A DNA stretch of 48,023 bases from Burkholderiales bacterium (GTDB lineage Bacteria; Pseudomonadota; Gammaproteobacteria; Burkholderiales; Burkholderiaceae_C): positions 76,948 to 124,970 of the forward strand of contig JAIXLP010000069.1 in the NCBI GenBank assembly GCA_026954015.1, written 5' to 3'. The position numbers were made by a program, and so were the translations under genes. Within the stretch, counting starts at the first letter, position 1. Every line of letters begins with the position of its first letter. Shown piece by piece: positions 35,020 through 43,966 of the stretch. Below the pieces are notes generated by a model. That model saw only the letters and a list, made by a program, of their open reading frames with translations, was not told where the DNA came from and did not search any database.

Positions 35020-36842
35020 TCGGCATCTCCATGCACGCCACCGAGATAGGCTTCCTGCACCTGGGCGTTGTTCTTGATTTCATCGGGCGTACCCTCCACG
35101 AGTATGCGTCCTTCCTGCAGCACGGTCACCCGCTCGACCAGCTCGAAGAGGGAGTCCATGTCGTGGTCAATCACGACCAATGTTCGGTCTTGCGCTATGG
35201 ATTTCAGCAGTGCCACCGTTTCGACCCGCTCTTCGGCGCTCATGCCTGCCAGCGGCTCATCGAGTAGCAGCAGGGAGGGGGAGGTAGCCAATGCCAGCCC
35301 TACTTCCAGCCGGCGTTTCTCGCCATAGGCGAGGTCGGCCACTGGGGCGTTGAGGCGGTGCGTGAGGTGCACCAGCGCCGCGGTGCTTTCCACCTGTGCA
35401 CCCAGGCCGCGCACACGGTCCAGAGATTTCAGCAGATCGAGCTTGAATGTGCCGCGCAACTCTGCCAGGGCCGAAATCATGAGGTTCTGACGTACGGTCA
35501 GGCGCTCGAACAACTGGTTGATCTGGTAGCTCTTGGTCAGGCCGATCTGACAGGCGTCGGTCACGTTCATGTGCGTGATGTCGCGCCCGTCGAACTTGAT
35601 CGTGCCCGAGGTCGGCTGAACTTCACACGTAAGCATCTTGAAGAACGTACTCTTGCCGGCGCCGTTCGGACCGATGATGCCGCGGATTTCACCGTAGTTC
35701 ACCGCGAAGTCGATATCGCTGTTGGCGGCGATGCCTCCGTAATGCTTGGTCAGCCCCTTGGCTTCAATGATGTGCCCGCTCTTGTTGCGCGTGCTCTTGT
35801 GGCGCAACGCCCCGGCGGTTGCGGCCGCGGTGTTGTGTACGGCCGCAGCAGGTGCGGATGTTGTCTTCTTTGTGCCAAACGCCAGGCGGTACAGGTCGAC
35901 AAATGCCCCCGCCAGACCGCGACGCAGGAAGACGACGAGCAAAACGAACACGATGCCCAGGATGAGCTTCCAGGTGGCCCCCAGATTGAGCACCGTCTGG
36001 AAGAAGTCGCTCAGCAGCAGCCAGGTCGCAGCACCGAGAATAGGCCCGAACAGCGTGCCCGCGCCGCCAATCGCAGTCTGCATCACGATTTCGCCGGAAG
36101 TGGCGAACATGAAGGCATCGGGTGGCATGAACCCCTGCATGACCGCGAGGAGGCCACCGCCGAAACCAGCATACATCGCAGCGACGATGAATACGACCAG
36201 CTTGTAGCTGTGGATGTTGTGTCCCAATGCGGTGGCGCGATCGGGGTTTTCTCGGATGGCGCGCATCACGAGTCCGAAAGGGGAGCGCACGATGCGTAGC
36301 GCAATCACGAGACCGACGAACAGCCAGAACGCGAAGAATGCGTATTGCTCAAGGTCGGTTTTGAACTGGATGGTTGTGAAGCCCAGACCGAGGCTTGCTG
36401 AGGGCACGCCTGGCAGTCCGTTTTCGCCGCCGGTGTACTCCGAAAGCGGATTGAACTCCATGAAAAAGAACACTTCTGCGATTGCCACGGTGATCATCGC
36501 GAAGTAGATGCCGGTGCGGCGCAACGCGACGAGACCCACGAGGTAGCCCGCAACGGCAGCAACAATCGTCCCGAGGATGATTGCCAGCACCACGTTGGTG
36601 AACGACGTCTGCGTCAGGAGATAAGCCGCAAACATGCCGCCGGTGCCGAAGAAGGCCGACTGGCCGAAGGACAGCAGGCCGGTGTAGCCGAACAGCAGGT
36701 CAAAGCCGATGCCCACCAGACCAAAAATCATGATGCGGTTGATCGTGGCGGGCGTGAACCCGAGGGGCGGCAGGATGAAAGGGATGGCAATCAGTACGAG
36801 CAGCGTCACGAGCTCGGCGAAAAACGGGATTTTTCTGGACAT
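35016..36842 (-). CDS. Fused Liv permease-ATPase (LivM-LivG)
   Basis: A 608-residue fusion. Residues about 1-310 form a LivM-type permease with around nine membrane segments. An alanine-rich linker (about 318-355) follows. Residues about 360-605 form a LivG-type ATPase with Walker A GPNGAGKS, the LAYGEKRRLEVG signature and LLLLDEPLAGM. In most operons these are two genes; here the frame is continuous, so permease and ATPase are held 1:1. The ATG at 36842 lies 16 bp after livH. Confidence 0.92.
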   Translation of the reverse strand: MSRKIPFFAELVTLLVLIAIPFILPPLGFTPATINRIMIFGLVGIGFDLLFGYTGLLSFGQSAFFGTGGMFAAYLLTQTSFTNVVLAIILGTIVAAVAGYLVGLVALRRTGIYFAMITVAIAEVFFFMEFNPLSEYTGGENGLPGVPSASLGLGFTTIQFKTDLEQYAFFAFWLFVGLVIALRIVRSPFGLVMRAIRENPDRATALGHNIHSYKLVVFIVAAMYAGFGGGLLAVMQGFMPPDAFMFATSGEIVMQTAIGGAGTLFGPILGAATWLLLSDFFQTVLNLGATWKLILGIVFVLLVVFLRRGLAGAFVDLYRLAFGTKKTTSAPAAAVHNTAAATAGALRHKSTRNKSGHIIEAKGLTKHYGGIAANSDIDFAVNYGEIRGIIGPNGAGKSTFFKMLTCEVQPTSGTIKFDGRDITHMNVTDACQIGLTKSYQINQLFERLTVRQNLMISALAELRGTFKLDLLKSLDRVRGLGAQVESTAALVHLTHRLNAPVADLAYGEKRRLEVGLALATSPSLLLLDEPLAGMSAEERVETVALLKSIAQDRTLVVIDHDMDSLFELVERVTVLQEGRILVEGTPDEIKNNAQVQEAYLGGVHGDAE

Positions 36843-36858
36843 CTGAGACTCGGAGGGG

Positions 36859-37734
36859 TTAGTTGCGACCGATCGCGCCCATCAGACCGCGGGGACGGAA
36901 GACCAGGACCAGCGTCATTGCCACGAACAGCATGATCATGGAGTAGGCAGGGTTGACCATCGACGTCAGGCTGATGATCTCGCCGGCAATCAGGCCGCCC
37001 AGAACGGCGCCGGGGAAGGAGCCCACGCCGCCAATGACGACCACCACGAACGTCTGTACCAGGATGGCATCGCCGCTGTCCGGCGACATCGCGACAACGG
37101 GCGAATAGACGATGCCAGAGAACCCCGCTGCCATTGCGCCGATCCCGAAGACCAGCGTGAAAATCTTGTAGACGTTGATCCCGAGCGAATCGACGGCCAC
37201 CGAATCTTCAATGCCGGCGCGCACGATCATGCCGATGCGTGTGCGGTAGAGCACGAAGTACAGCGCAAGTAACGCTATCGCGATGATCCCGAGTAGCGCA
37301 AGCCGGTAGGTTGGATACACCATGAACCCCATCGGGGTGATACCGGCAAAGATGTCGGGCGGCGGAACCTTTTTGGACAGGCTGCCGAAGAAATACCGGA
37401 TGGCTTCTGCGAATACGATGCTCAGGCCGAACGTCACGAGCAATTGGTCTTCGTCCGGTCGGGAGTAGAAGTGGCGGATGATCAGTTGCTCCATGATCAG
37501 GCCGACCACCATCACGAACAGCGCGCCTGCGATCACCGCCAGGATGAACGAGTGTGAATACTCGTATGCGAGCCAGCCGGCATAGCCGCCCAACATGAAT
37601 AGCGCGCCGTGTGCGAGGTTGAGCACGCCCAATGTGCCGTAGATGATCGTCAGGCCGGACGATATGAGTGCAAGCAGTGCACCCAGGACCAGCCCGTTGA
37701 ACAGTTGCGATAGGAAGTTGGCCGTGTTGATCAC
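36859..37734 (-). CDS. livH: Branched-chain-type ABC transporter permease LivH
   Basis: A 291-residue inner-membrane permease with about eight hydrophobic helices. Typical LivH motifs are GLVLGALLALISSGLTIIYG near the N-terminus, NLAHGALFMLGGYAG, and GGVGSFPGAVLGGLIAGEI near the C-terminus. It forms the second half of the channel with the LivM part of the fusion. Confidence 0.93.
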   Translation of the reverse strand: MINTANFLSQLFNGLVLGALLALISSGLTIIYGTLGVLNLAHGALFMLGGYAGWLAYEYSHSFILAVIAGALFVMVVGLIMEQLIIRHFYSRPDEDQLLVTFGLSIVFAEAIRYFFGSLSKKVPPPDIFAGITPMGFMVYPTYRLALLGIIAIALLALYFVLYRTRIGMIVRAGIEDSVAVDSLGINVYKIFTLVFGIGAMAAGFSGIVYSPVVAMSPDSGDAILVQTFVVVVIGGVGSFPGAVLGGLIAGEIISLTSMVNPAYSMIMLFVAMTLVLVFRPRGLMGAIGRN

Positions 37735-37853
37735 ATTGCCCCGCCGTAGGTTGTCAGTCGATACGAAAAGATGAGCGCCCAGCCCGCCGATGCACTATCC
37801 GACAGAAAGTGCACCGACGAAGTTGGCGCTCCGCCAGAGTGGCGCGCTCACGT

Positions 37854-37882
37854 CGTGTGGAGGGCGTGGCGCCCTCCACACG
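37854..37882 (-). terminator. Strong hairpin between binding-protein gene and livH
   Basis: A perfect 13-bp stem CGTGTGGAGGGCG pairs with its complement around a 3-base loop. It lies 12 bases after the binding-protein stop and about 120 bases before livH on the minus strand, with no T run after it. It is more likely an mRNA-stabilising or partial-termination structure, which would let the binding protein be made in excess over the membrane parts. Confidence 0.65.
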
Positions 37883-37893
37883 CGGGTGTGACG

Positions 37894-39243
37894 TCAGGTG
37901 TAGTCGCCCAGCTTGCACCCGAATGCATCAGGCTTCTGGATGACCTTGGCGCCGTCGACAATTTCGACGATTTCCCAGAAGTCCTCGTCGTTCTTCATGT
38001 CCTTCTTTTCCTTGCCACGGACGATGACGACGGGACGTACGCACTGGTGGTCTTCCGGCCGGTAGTGCACATCGCCCAGCAACGAGGGAATGGTTTCTCC
38101 CTTTTCCCATTGCTTGATCACGTCGGGGGGGTAGAAGCTCCCTGCTTCCGTGACCATGCGCGCCCAGTGCGCAAAGCTTACATAGCCGTTTTCAGCGCCC
38201 CACTCGGGACGGTAGCCGTACTTCTTCTGGAAGGCGTCGACGAACTGCTTGGCCAGCGGATATTTGTCTTCCAGGGTCCACCAGAAGTCCGTGGCCGCCA
38301 GCACGCCGTGCGTGATGTCCACGCCGGCTTCCTTGGCGATGAACGGGATCTGGTAGGGCAGCACGAGCGTCATTTTCGGGATGAGGCCAAACTGCTTGGC
38401 CTGCTGCGAGGACAGCACCGCGTCACGCCCCCAGTTCACGTTGACGAGGAACTCCGCGCCGGAGTTGGCGATGTTCGTCAGGTACTGGCTGAAGTCTTGC
38501 GTGCCCAGCGGCGAGACCTGATTGGTCACCATCTTCCAGCCACCTTCCTTGGTCAGGTAGTTGTTGACCGATTCGGTGGTGGTGTGGCCGTAGGTGTAGT
38601 CCGGCGTCATGAACGCGGCCTTGCGGTTCTTGCCGAACTGCTTGACCAGGATAGGGCCGATCGCGTTGGCCGCCATTTCACCGTAGTAGCCCTGGCGGAA
38701 GCCGTAGCGCACGCAGTCCTTGCCGGTGGTGTCGTTGGAGCCCGAGATACCCGCCATATAGAGGATTTTTTCGCGCTGTGCGAACTTGTTCATTGCCACC
38801 GCGACGGCAGACGAGGTGGAGCCGATCATCGCGATGATCTTGTTTTGCGCGATGAACGTCTGCGAAACCTGCAGGGCCTGGTTGGGCTTGGCAGCGGAGT
38901 CGGCCGACAGCAGCTTGACCTTCTTGCCATTCACGCCGTTGTTGACCTTCGGAGCGATTGCCTTCATCAATGCGTGGTTCGTGTTGATGTGCTCGATCGC
39001 CAGCTCCATGCCTTTGAGCTCGTCCGCGCCCTGCACTGCATAGGTGCCGGTCAGCGGGACAGCGGCGCCCAGGTACACGGTGTCGCCTTGCGAGCCTGCG
39101 GGCCAGGTGGCTCCCAGCGCTGGCTTGTCGGCGGCGAATGCCCATTGCACTCCGCCCATGCCGGTGACCATCATCCCGCCGGCAGCGCTCAACTGCAGCG
39201 CATTGCGGCGCGATACACCGTGTTTTGAATTGACCTTGGACAT
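37894..39243 (-). CDS. Tat-exported Liv-type substrate-binding protein
   Basis: A 449-residue periplasmic binding protein for the liv operon below it. The N-terminus has a twin-arginine signal (SRRNALQLSAAGGMM, about 11-25) ending near WAFA, so it is probably exported folded. Mature-protein motifs: LGAAVPLTGTYAVQGADELK, IGSTSSAVAVAMN and FGKNRKAAFMTPDYTYGHT. The ATG at 39243 has AAGGAGA upstream; the longer frame to 39333 has no signal character. The ligand is unknown; relatives carry amino acids, amides, urea or aromatic acids. Confidence 0.88.
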   Translation of the reverse strand: MSKVNSKHGVSRRNALQLSAAGGMMVTGMGGVQWAFAADKPALGATWPAGSQGDTVYLGAAVPLTGTYAVQGADELKGMELAIEHINTNHALMKAIAPKVNNGVNGKKVKLLSADSAAKPNQALQVSQTFIAQNKIIAMIGSTSSAVAVAMNKFAQREKILYMAGISGSNDTTGKDCVRYGFRQGYYGEMAANAIGPILVKQFGKNRKAAFMTPDYTYGHTTTESVNNYLTKEGGWKMVTNQVSPLGTQDFSQYLTNIANSGAEFLVNVNWGRDAVLSSQQAKQFGLIPKMTLVLPYQIPFIAKEAGVDITHGVLAATDFWWTLEDKYPLAKQFVDAFQKKYGYRPEWGAENGYVSFAHWARMVTEAGSFYPPDVIKQWEKGETIPSLLGDVHYRPEDHQCVRPVVIVRGKEKKDMKNDEDFWEIVEIVDGAKVIQKPDAFGCKLGDYT

Positions 39244-39611
39244 AAATCTCCTTCGTGGTTGGATTCGTGGTCTTGATTCACATTGCCATCGTGGGATTGC
39301 AATGACCCTTGAAGCGCCCGGCGGCCACATCACCGATGGGTTTACGAGGCAGCCTCGGCTTTACCAAGTCTGCCCACTGGCCTGTGCCAGCCCATGGTCT
39401 TCCACGCGCGACGCTATCGAATGTATGGCACGAGAGCAAGGCTGGCTAGACTCGAAAACCCCGAGAAAATACGCGCCAAAACGCCCCGCGTTGTCAGGCG
39501 CGCGTAAGTGATGCGTCGCAACGGCGCGTGCATCAGCTTTCCTGCAAGGGCGGAATTTCCCCCGAGCGCCACGATCTGCCGACGCGCCCTGTTTGGCACT
39601 GCAATCGCGCT
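39244..39611. other. Intergenic region between IclR gene and liv operon
   Basis: A 368-bp non-coding stretch. It should hold the promoter of the binding-protein gene and its regulatory sites, since the upstream gene is an IclR regulator on the same strand. I see no convincing -35/-10 pair, no clear IclR palindrome and no terminator with a T run. Confidence 0.5.
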
Positions 39612-40421
39612 TTATTTGGTGCGCGGACCGTGGGCCTGGCGGGAGGTTGGCGAGTAGCCGAGCGCGATGGAAATATCGTGTGCGCTGGCCTGCAGCTTGG
39701 GCAGCCAGCTGTCATCCAGCCGATCGGCGGGGGCGGAAATCGACAGGCCGGCGACGAGATCACCCTGATCGTCGTATACGCCGGCAGCAATGCAGCGCAC
39801 ACCGACCTCGAGTTCCTCGTTGTCTCGCGCGACGCCGTACTGTCTGGCGCGCGCGAGCTCGCGCTCGAGTGCGGTGAGTTGGGTGATGCTGTTGCGCGTA
39901 TGCCCGGGGAGGCCGGTGCGCGTTGCGTAGGCGCGCACACGATGTGGGTCGTCGGCGGCCAGGAACAGTTTGCCAGTGGAGGTGAGGTGCAGTGGTGCGT
40001 GCCCTCCGATCGCTCGCACCACCTGCATGCCCGAGCGCTCGCTGTAGGCGCGCTCGATGTAGACGATTTCGTCACCTTGGCGCACGCTCAGGTTGACCGG
40101 CTGCTGGATCAGCTTGTGCAGGTGACGCATGGGCAGGATGGCAGCGTCACGCACGCTCAATCGGGCCTTCACGAGGTTGCCAAGTTCCAGAAAACGCATG
40201 CCGAGCCGATAGCTGCCAGACTCCGGCCGATCGACGAACCGTCCGATCACGAGGTCGTTGAGGATGCGGTGGGCGGTGGAAGGGTGCAGACCGGCCTTTT
40301 CGCTGATTTCCTTGAGCGGCGCAGCCTCGTCGCGCGCGGCCAGGATATCGATGAGCGTGAACATGCGCTCCAGCACCTGGACGCTGGGTGTGGGTGGGAG
40401 GTCGTAGCTCGGCTTCTTCAT
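39612..40421 (-). CDS. IclR-family transcriptional regulator
   Basis: A 269-residue regulator with an N-terminal winged HTH (VLERMFTLIDILAARDEAAP, then LKEISEKAGLHPSTAHRILN) and a C-terminal GAF-like effector domain (about 85-260). It sits upstream of and parallel to the liv importer and divergent from the cysteine hydrolase at 40546, so either could be its target. The effector is unknown. Confidence 0.9.
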   Translation of the reverse strand: MKKPSYDLPPTPSVQVLERMFTLIDILAARDEAAPLKEISEKAGLHPSTAHRILNDLVIGRFVDRPESGSYRLGMRFLELGNLVKARLSVRDAAILPMRHLHKLIQQPVNLSVRQGDEIVYIERAYSERSGMQVVRAIGGHAPLHLTSTGKLFLAADDPHRVRAYATRTGLPGHTRNSITQLTALERELARARQYGVARDNEELEVGVRCIAAGVYDDQGDLVAGLSISAPADRLDDSWLPKLQASAHDISIALGYSPTSRQAHGPRTK

Positions 40422-40545
40422 CGGTCGTCTGACGTGTCAGCGAAATGTCATTTTAGGTCGTGAAACTGCGAGGGCACTCTGGCCAATTCAGGGCGGTGTA
40501 TCCGTGCTGCGACAATGGCCGCATGTATTTCCGGGATCTGTCGTG

Positions 40546-41145
40546 ATGCTGCTTGATGTGGACGAATCCCAGCTGGTGCTGGTGGATTACCAGGAACGGT
40601 TGATGCCGGCCATCTTTGAGGGCCCGCAGGTGCTCGCCAACGCGGTGCGTCTGGCGCGCATGGCGAAGATGCTGCAGGTGCCGGTGTGGGGTACCGAGCA
40701 AAACCCGGAGCGCCTCGGGCACAACGCCCCGCAATTGGCCGAGCTGTGCGGGCAGACGCTCGCCAAGATGCACTTCAGCGCGGTGGGGGATGGCTTGGGT
40801 GCGCGTTTGCGGGCGCCGACTCGGCAGGGCGGCCGCTCACGCAACTCGCCCCAGCCTGGGCGCAAGGGTTTGGAGGAGCAGGCTGCGCGCCCAGTCATTG
40901 TTGTGGCCGGGTGCGAGGCGCATGTCTGCCTGCTGCAAACGGCGCTGGATCTGGTCGACGAGGAGTTCGATGTTTGGGTGGTCACGGATGCATGCGGCTC
41001 GCGTACCGAACGCAATCGCGATGCTGCCTACGACCGGCTGGCGGGTGCTGGTGTGGAGCTCGTCACCACGGAGATGGTGGCCTTCGAGTGGCTGCGCACC
41101 TGCACCCACCCGCAGTTCAAGCCCGTGCAGGCGCTCATCAAGTGA
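40546..41145 (+). CDS. Cysteine hydrolase (isochorismatase superfamily), YcaC/nicotinamidase-like
   Basis: A 199-residue hydrolase with Asp14 (LVLVDYQERLM), Lys74 (LAKMHFSA) and nucleophilic Cys128 (GCEAHVCLLQTALDL). Between residues 88 and 114 it carries an extra polar, Gly/Arg-rich stretch (PTRQGGRSRNSPQPGRKG) that looks like an insertion. The ATG at 40546 begins the conserved domain; the frame is open to a GTG at 40504. Possibly controlled by the divergent IclR protein. Substrate unknown. Confidence 0.85.
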   Translation: MLLDVDESQLVLVDYQERLMPAIFEGPQVLANAVRLARMAKMLQVPVWGTEQNPERLGHNAPQLAELCGQTLAKMHFSAVGDGLGARLRAPTRQGGRSRNSPQPGRKGLEEQAARPVIVVAGCEAHVCLLQTALDLVDEEFDVWVVTDACGSRTERNRDAAYDRLAGAGVELVTTEMVAFEWLRTCTHPQFKPVQALIK

Positions 41146-41224
41146 GCGCCGGGCGCGGTGAACGGGCTCGCGCTACTTGGCGGTTTTCCAAGTCAATGCA
41201 CATCAGCACATCAAGGAGGCAGTA

Positions 41225-43138
41225 ATGGGCACAGCAAGCATTGGTGGCTACGCGAAGGCGGTCGAGGCGGCACGGTCGGATCCGGCCAAGTTCTGGGGCG
41301 AGATTGCCGAGGGGATCGACTGGATCAAACGCTGGGATACGGTGATCGACGATACGCGCAAGCCGTTTTATCGGTGGTTTGTCGGTGGCGTGCTCAACAC
41401 CTGCTACAACTGTGTCGATCGTCATGTCGTCAACGGGCGTGGCGACCAGCTCGCCCTGATTTACGACAGCCCGCTTGCTGGACAGCAGCGCAAGCTCACG
41501 TACCGGCAGTTGCAGCATGAGGTCGCGCAGTGCGCCGGGGCCTTGCGTGCCATGGGCGTGGATAAGGGCGACCGGGTGGTGATCTACATGCCGATGGTGG
41601 CCGAGGCGGTGATTGCGATGCTCGCATGCGCCCGGATCGGTGCGGTGCATTCGGTCGTGTTCGGCGGCTTTGCTGCGCCCGAGCTGGCCAAGCGCATCGT
41701 GGACGCCAAGCCCAAGGTCATGATGTCGGCGTCGTGCGGTCTGCTGCCGGGCAAGGCCGTGCCCTACAAGCCCTTGCTGGACGAAGCACTCGAGATCGCC
41801 GGCGTACCGCAGACGCCGTGTCTCGTCTTGCAGCGCCGCGAGCTGCGCTGCGACATGGTGGCGGGCCGCGACGTCGATTGGAGCGATGCGGTCGCTAGGG
41901 TGCAACCGGCCGATTGCGTGCCGCTGGCGGCAACCGATCCGCTGTACGTCATCTACACCTCGGGAACGACGGGCAAACCCAAGGGCGTGGTGCGCGACAA
42001 CGGGGGGCACGCGGTGGCGCTGCGCTGGTCGATGGAGGCGGTGTACGGCGTTCAGCCGGGGGACGTGTACTGGGCCGGTTCGGACGTGGGCTGGGTGGTG
42101 GGGCATTCGTACATCGTGTACGGCCCGTTGCTGCAGGGGTGCACCACCATCGTCTACGAGGGCAAGCCCGTGGGGACGCCGGACGCGGGCGCGTTCTGGC
42201 GGGTCTGCGCCGAGCACGGCGTGAATGCGTTCTTCACCGCGCCGACCGCGTTTCGCGCGATCAAGAAGGAAGACCCCGAGGGCACGCTCGTCAAGAAATA
42301 CGATCTGTCGAAGTTCCGCACGCTCTTCCTGGCGGGCGAGCGCGGCGACCCCGACACGATCGAGTGGGCGGAGAGGATCCTGGGCGTTCCGGTGATCGAC
42401 AACTGGTGGCAGACCGAGCTCGGATGGCCCGCGATCAGCAACTGCATGGGGCTCGAGCACCTGCCGGTGCATCCGGGCTCGCCGACCAAGCCGGTGCCGG
42501 GGTTCGACATCCGCATCCTGGACGAGGACGGCAACGAGAAGGCCGCGGGTGACATCGGCAGCCTGGTGATCAAGCTGCCGATGCCGCCCGGCACGCTGTA
42601 CACGCTGTGGAACAACGAAAAGGGCTACGAAGAGACCTACCTTTCGCGCTACCCCGGCTACTATCTTTCGGGGGATGCGGGCTACATTGACGCCGAGGGG
42701 TATGGGTGGGTGATGTCGCGCATCGACGACATCATCAACGTCGCGGGGCACCGCTTGTCCACTGGGCAGATGGAGGAGGTGCTGGCGTCGCACCCCGATG
42801 TCGCCGAGGCGGCGGTCGTGGGCGTGGCCGACGTGCTCAAGGGCCAGGTGCCACTCGGGCTGGTGGTGCTCAAGAGCGGCGTGAAGCACACGGACGAGGA
42901 AATCTGCAAGGACCTCGTCGCCAGGGTGCGCGCGCAGATCGGTGCAGTGGCGGACTTCAAGAGCGTGCGCGTGGTGGCGCGGTTGCCCAAGACGCGCTCG
43001 GGCAAGGTGTTGCGCGTCACGGTACGCACCATGGCCGACGGCGGCGAGGTGAAGGTGCCCGCGACGATCGAGGACGACACCGTGCTGCCCGAGATCAAGG
43101 CCGCGCTGGCGGCTCTGGGTTATCCGCGGGCTGGCTGA
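41225..43138 (+). CDS. prpE: Propionate/acetate-CoA ligase (PrpE-like)
   Basis: A 637-residue adenylate-forming enzyme that activates propionate or acetate to the acyl-CoA with ATP. The P-loop-like IYTSGTTGKPKG lies at about 243-254, WWQTELG in the acyl pocket region, YYLSGDAGYIDAEGYGWVMSRIDD (in parts) at the hinge, and PKTRSGKVLR near the C-terminus, whose Lys is the catalytic and acetylation-controlled residue. The Trp in NWWQTE is kept. The start at ATG 41225 has AAGGAGG six bases upstream. Acetyl-CoA synthetase is the alternative, but length and sequence fit PrpE better. Confidence 0.88.
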   Translation: MGTASIGGYAKAVEAARSDPAKFWGEIAEGIDWIKRWDTVIDDTRKPFYRWFVGGVLNTCYNCVDRHVVNGRGDQLALIYDSPLAGQQRKLTYRQLQHEVAQCAGALRAMGVDKGDRVVIYMPMVAEAVIAMLACARIGAVHSVVFGGFAAPELAKRIVDAKPKVMMSASCGLLPGKAVPYKPLLDEALEIAGVPQTPCLVLQRRELRCDMVAGRDVDWSDAVARVQPADCVPLAATDPLYVIYTSGTTGKPKGVVRDNGGHAVALRWSMEAVYGVQPGDVYWAGSDVGWVVGHSYIVYGPLLQGCTTIVYEGKPVGTPDAGAFWRVCAEHGVNAFFTAPTAFRAIKKEDPEGTLVKKYDLSKFRTLFLAGERGDPDTIEWAERILGVPVIDNWWQTELGWPAISNCMGLEHLPVHPGSPTKPVPGFDIRILDEDGNEKAAGDIGSLVIKLPMPPGTLYTLWNNEKGYEETYLSRYPGYYLSGDAGYIDAEGYGWVMSRIDDIINVAGHRLSTGQMEEVLASHPDVAEAAVVGVADVLKGQVPLGLVVLKSGVKHTDEEICKDLVARVRAQIGAVADFKSVRVVARLPKTRSGKVLRVTVRTMADGGEVKVPATIEDDTVLPEIKAALAALGYPRAG

Positions 43139-43153
43139 GCGGCTGCGTCCCGC

Positions 43154-43774
43154 CTAACCGGCGCGGGCGCTTTCGCGCGCTGCGACGCGGTCGCGCCAGG
43201 CTTGCAGGGCGGTGTAGCCTTCCGCTCCCGCGTTGAATTTCATCAGTTTGGCGAATTCCGTCGCACAGAACGCGGTGATGTCGGCGATGGTGAAGCGCTC
43301 GCCAGCGATCCACGGCTGGCGCGCGAGCAGGGTGTCCAGCTGACGCGCGCTGTCGCGCACCTTTTCGCCCTGCGACCGGCCGAAATCCTCGAATTGCGGG
43401 TGCTCGAGCACGGCGAGACCGGGGTGGGTGTGGCGCACGCAGTTGGCGATCGGCAGCATCCAGTACCACTCGACGCGCCGGTCGTGCATCTCGATGAACG
43501 CACGCTCCTCGAAATCGACGCCCATCAGGTTGGGTTCGGGATGCAGCCCTTCGAGGTAGGTGCAGATGGCGCGCGTTTCGCTCAATACGCGCCCGTCGTC
43601 GAGTTCGAGTGCAGGCACGCGCGCGGCGGGTACCTTGGCACGGTAGGCGGCGGCCTTGTGCTCGCCGGTGTTGAGATCGATGGTCACGAGCTCGATGCCG
43701 CTGATCGCCTTTTCCGCCATGAACATGAGCACGCGGCGGGGATTGGGTGCACGGGTGGCGGTGTAGAGCTTCAT
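43154..43774 (-). CDS. Glutathione S-transferase family protein
   Basis: A 206-residue protein with an N-terminal thioredoxin-like domain (MKLYTATRAPNPRRVLMFMA; VPALELDDGRVLSETRAICTYLE, in which the cis-Pro and Glu-Thr glutathione-binding residues are visible). A helical C-terminal domain ends in PWIAGERFTIADITAFC. The ATG at 43774 has AAGGAG upstream. It is divergent from tRNA-Leu and converges with prpE, 15 bp apart. Natural electrophile unknown. Confidence 0.9.
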   Translation of the reverse strand: MKLYTATRAPNPRRVLMFMAEKAISGIELVTIDLNTGEHKAAAYRAKVPAARVPALELDDGRVLSETRAICTYLEGLHPEPNLMGVDFEERAFIEMHDRRVEWYWMLPIANCVRHTHPGLAVLEHPQFEDFGRSQGEKVRDSARQLDTLLARQPWIAGERFTIADITAFCATEFAKLMKFNAGAEGYTALQAWRDRVAARESARAG

Positions 43775-43857
43775 GATGGGTCTCCTTGTTGGGTGGGCGG
43801 CCACCATCGTAATCCCGTAGTGCGGTGCATGGTCGCCGGTAGAATCGAGCGCTTGGC

Positions 43858-43944
43858 GCGCGGGTGGCGAAATTGGTAGACGCACCAGGTTTAGGTCCTG
43901 ACGCTCTCGCGGGCGTGGGGGTTCGAGTCCCCCCCCGCGCACCA
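43858..43944 (+). tRNA. tRNA-Leu (anticodon UAG)
   Basis: An 87-base class II tRNA. The acceptor GCGCGGG pairs with CCCGCGC, the anticodon loop TTTAGGT carries TAG, the long variable arm is around CGCTCTCGCGGGCG, the T-loop is GTTCGAGTC, and CCA is encoded (43942-43944). Confidence 0.96.
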
Positions 43945-43966
43945 TCCCGGCGCAGACTGCGACGGT

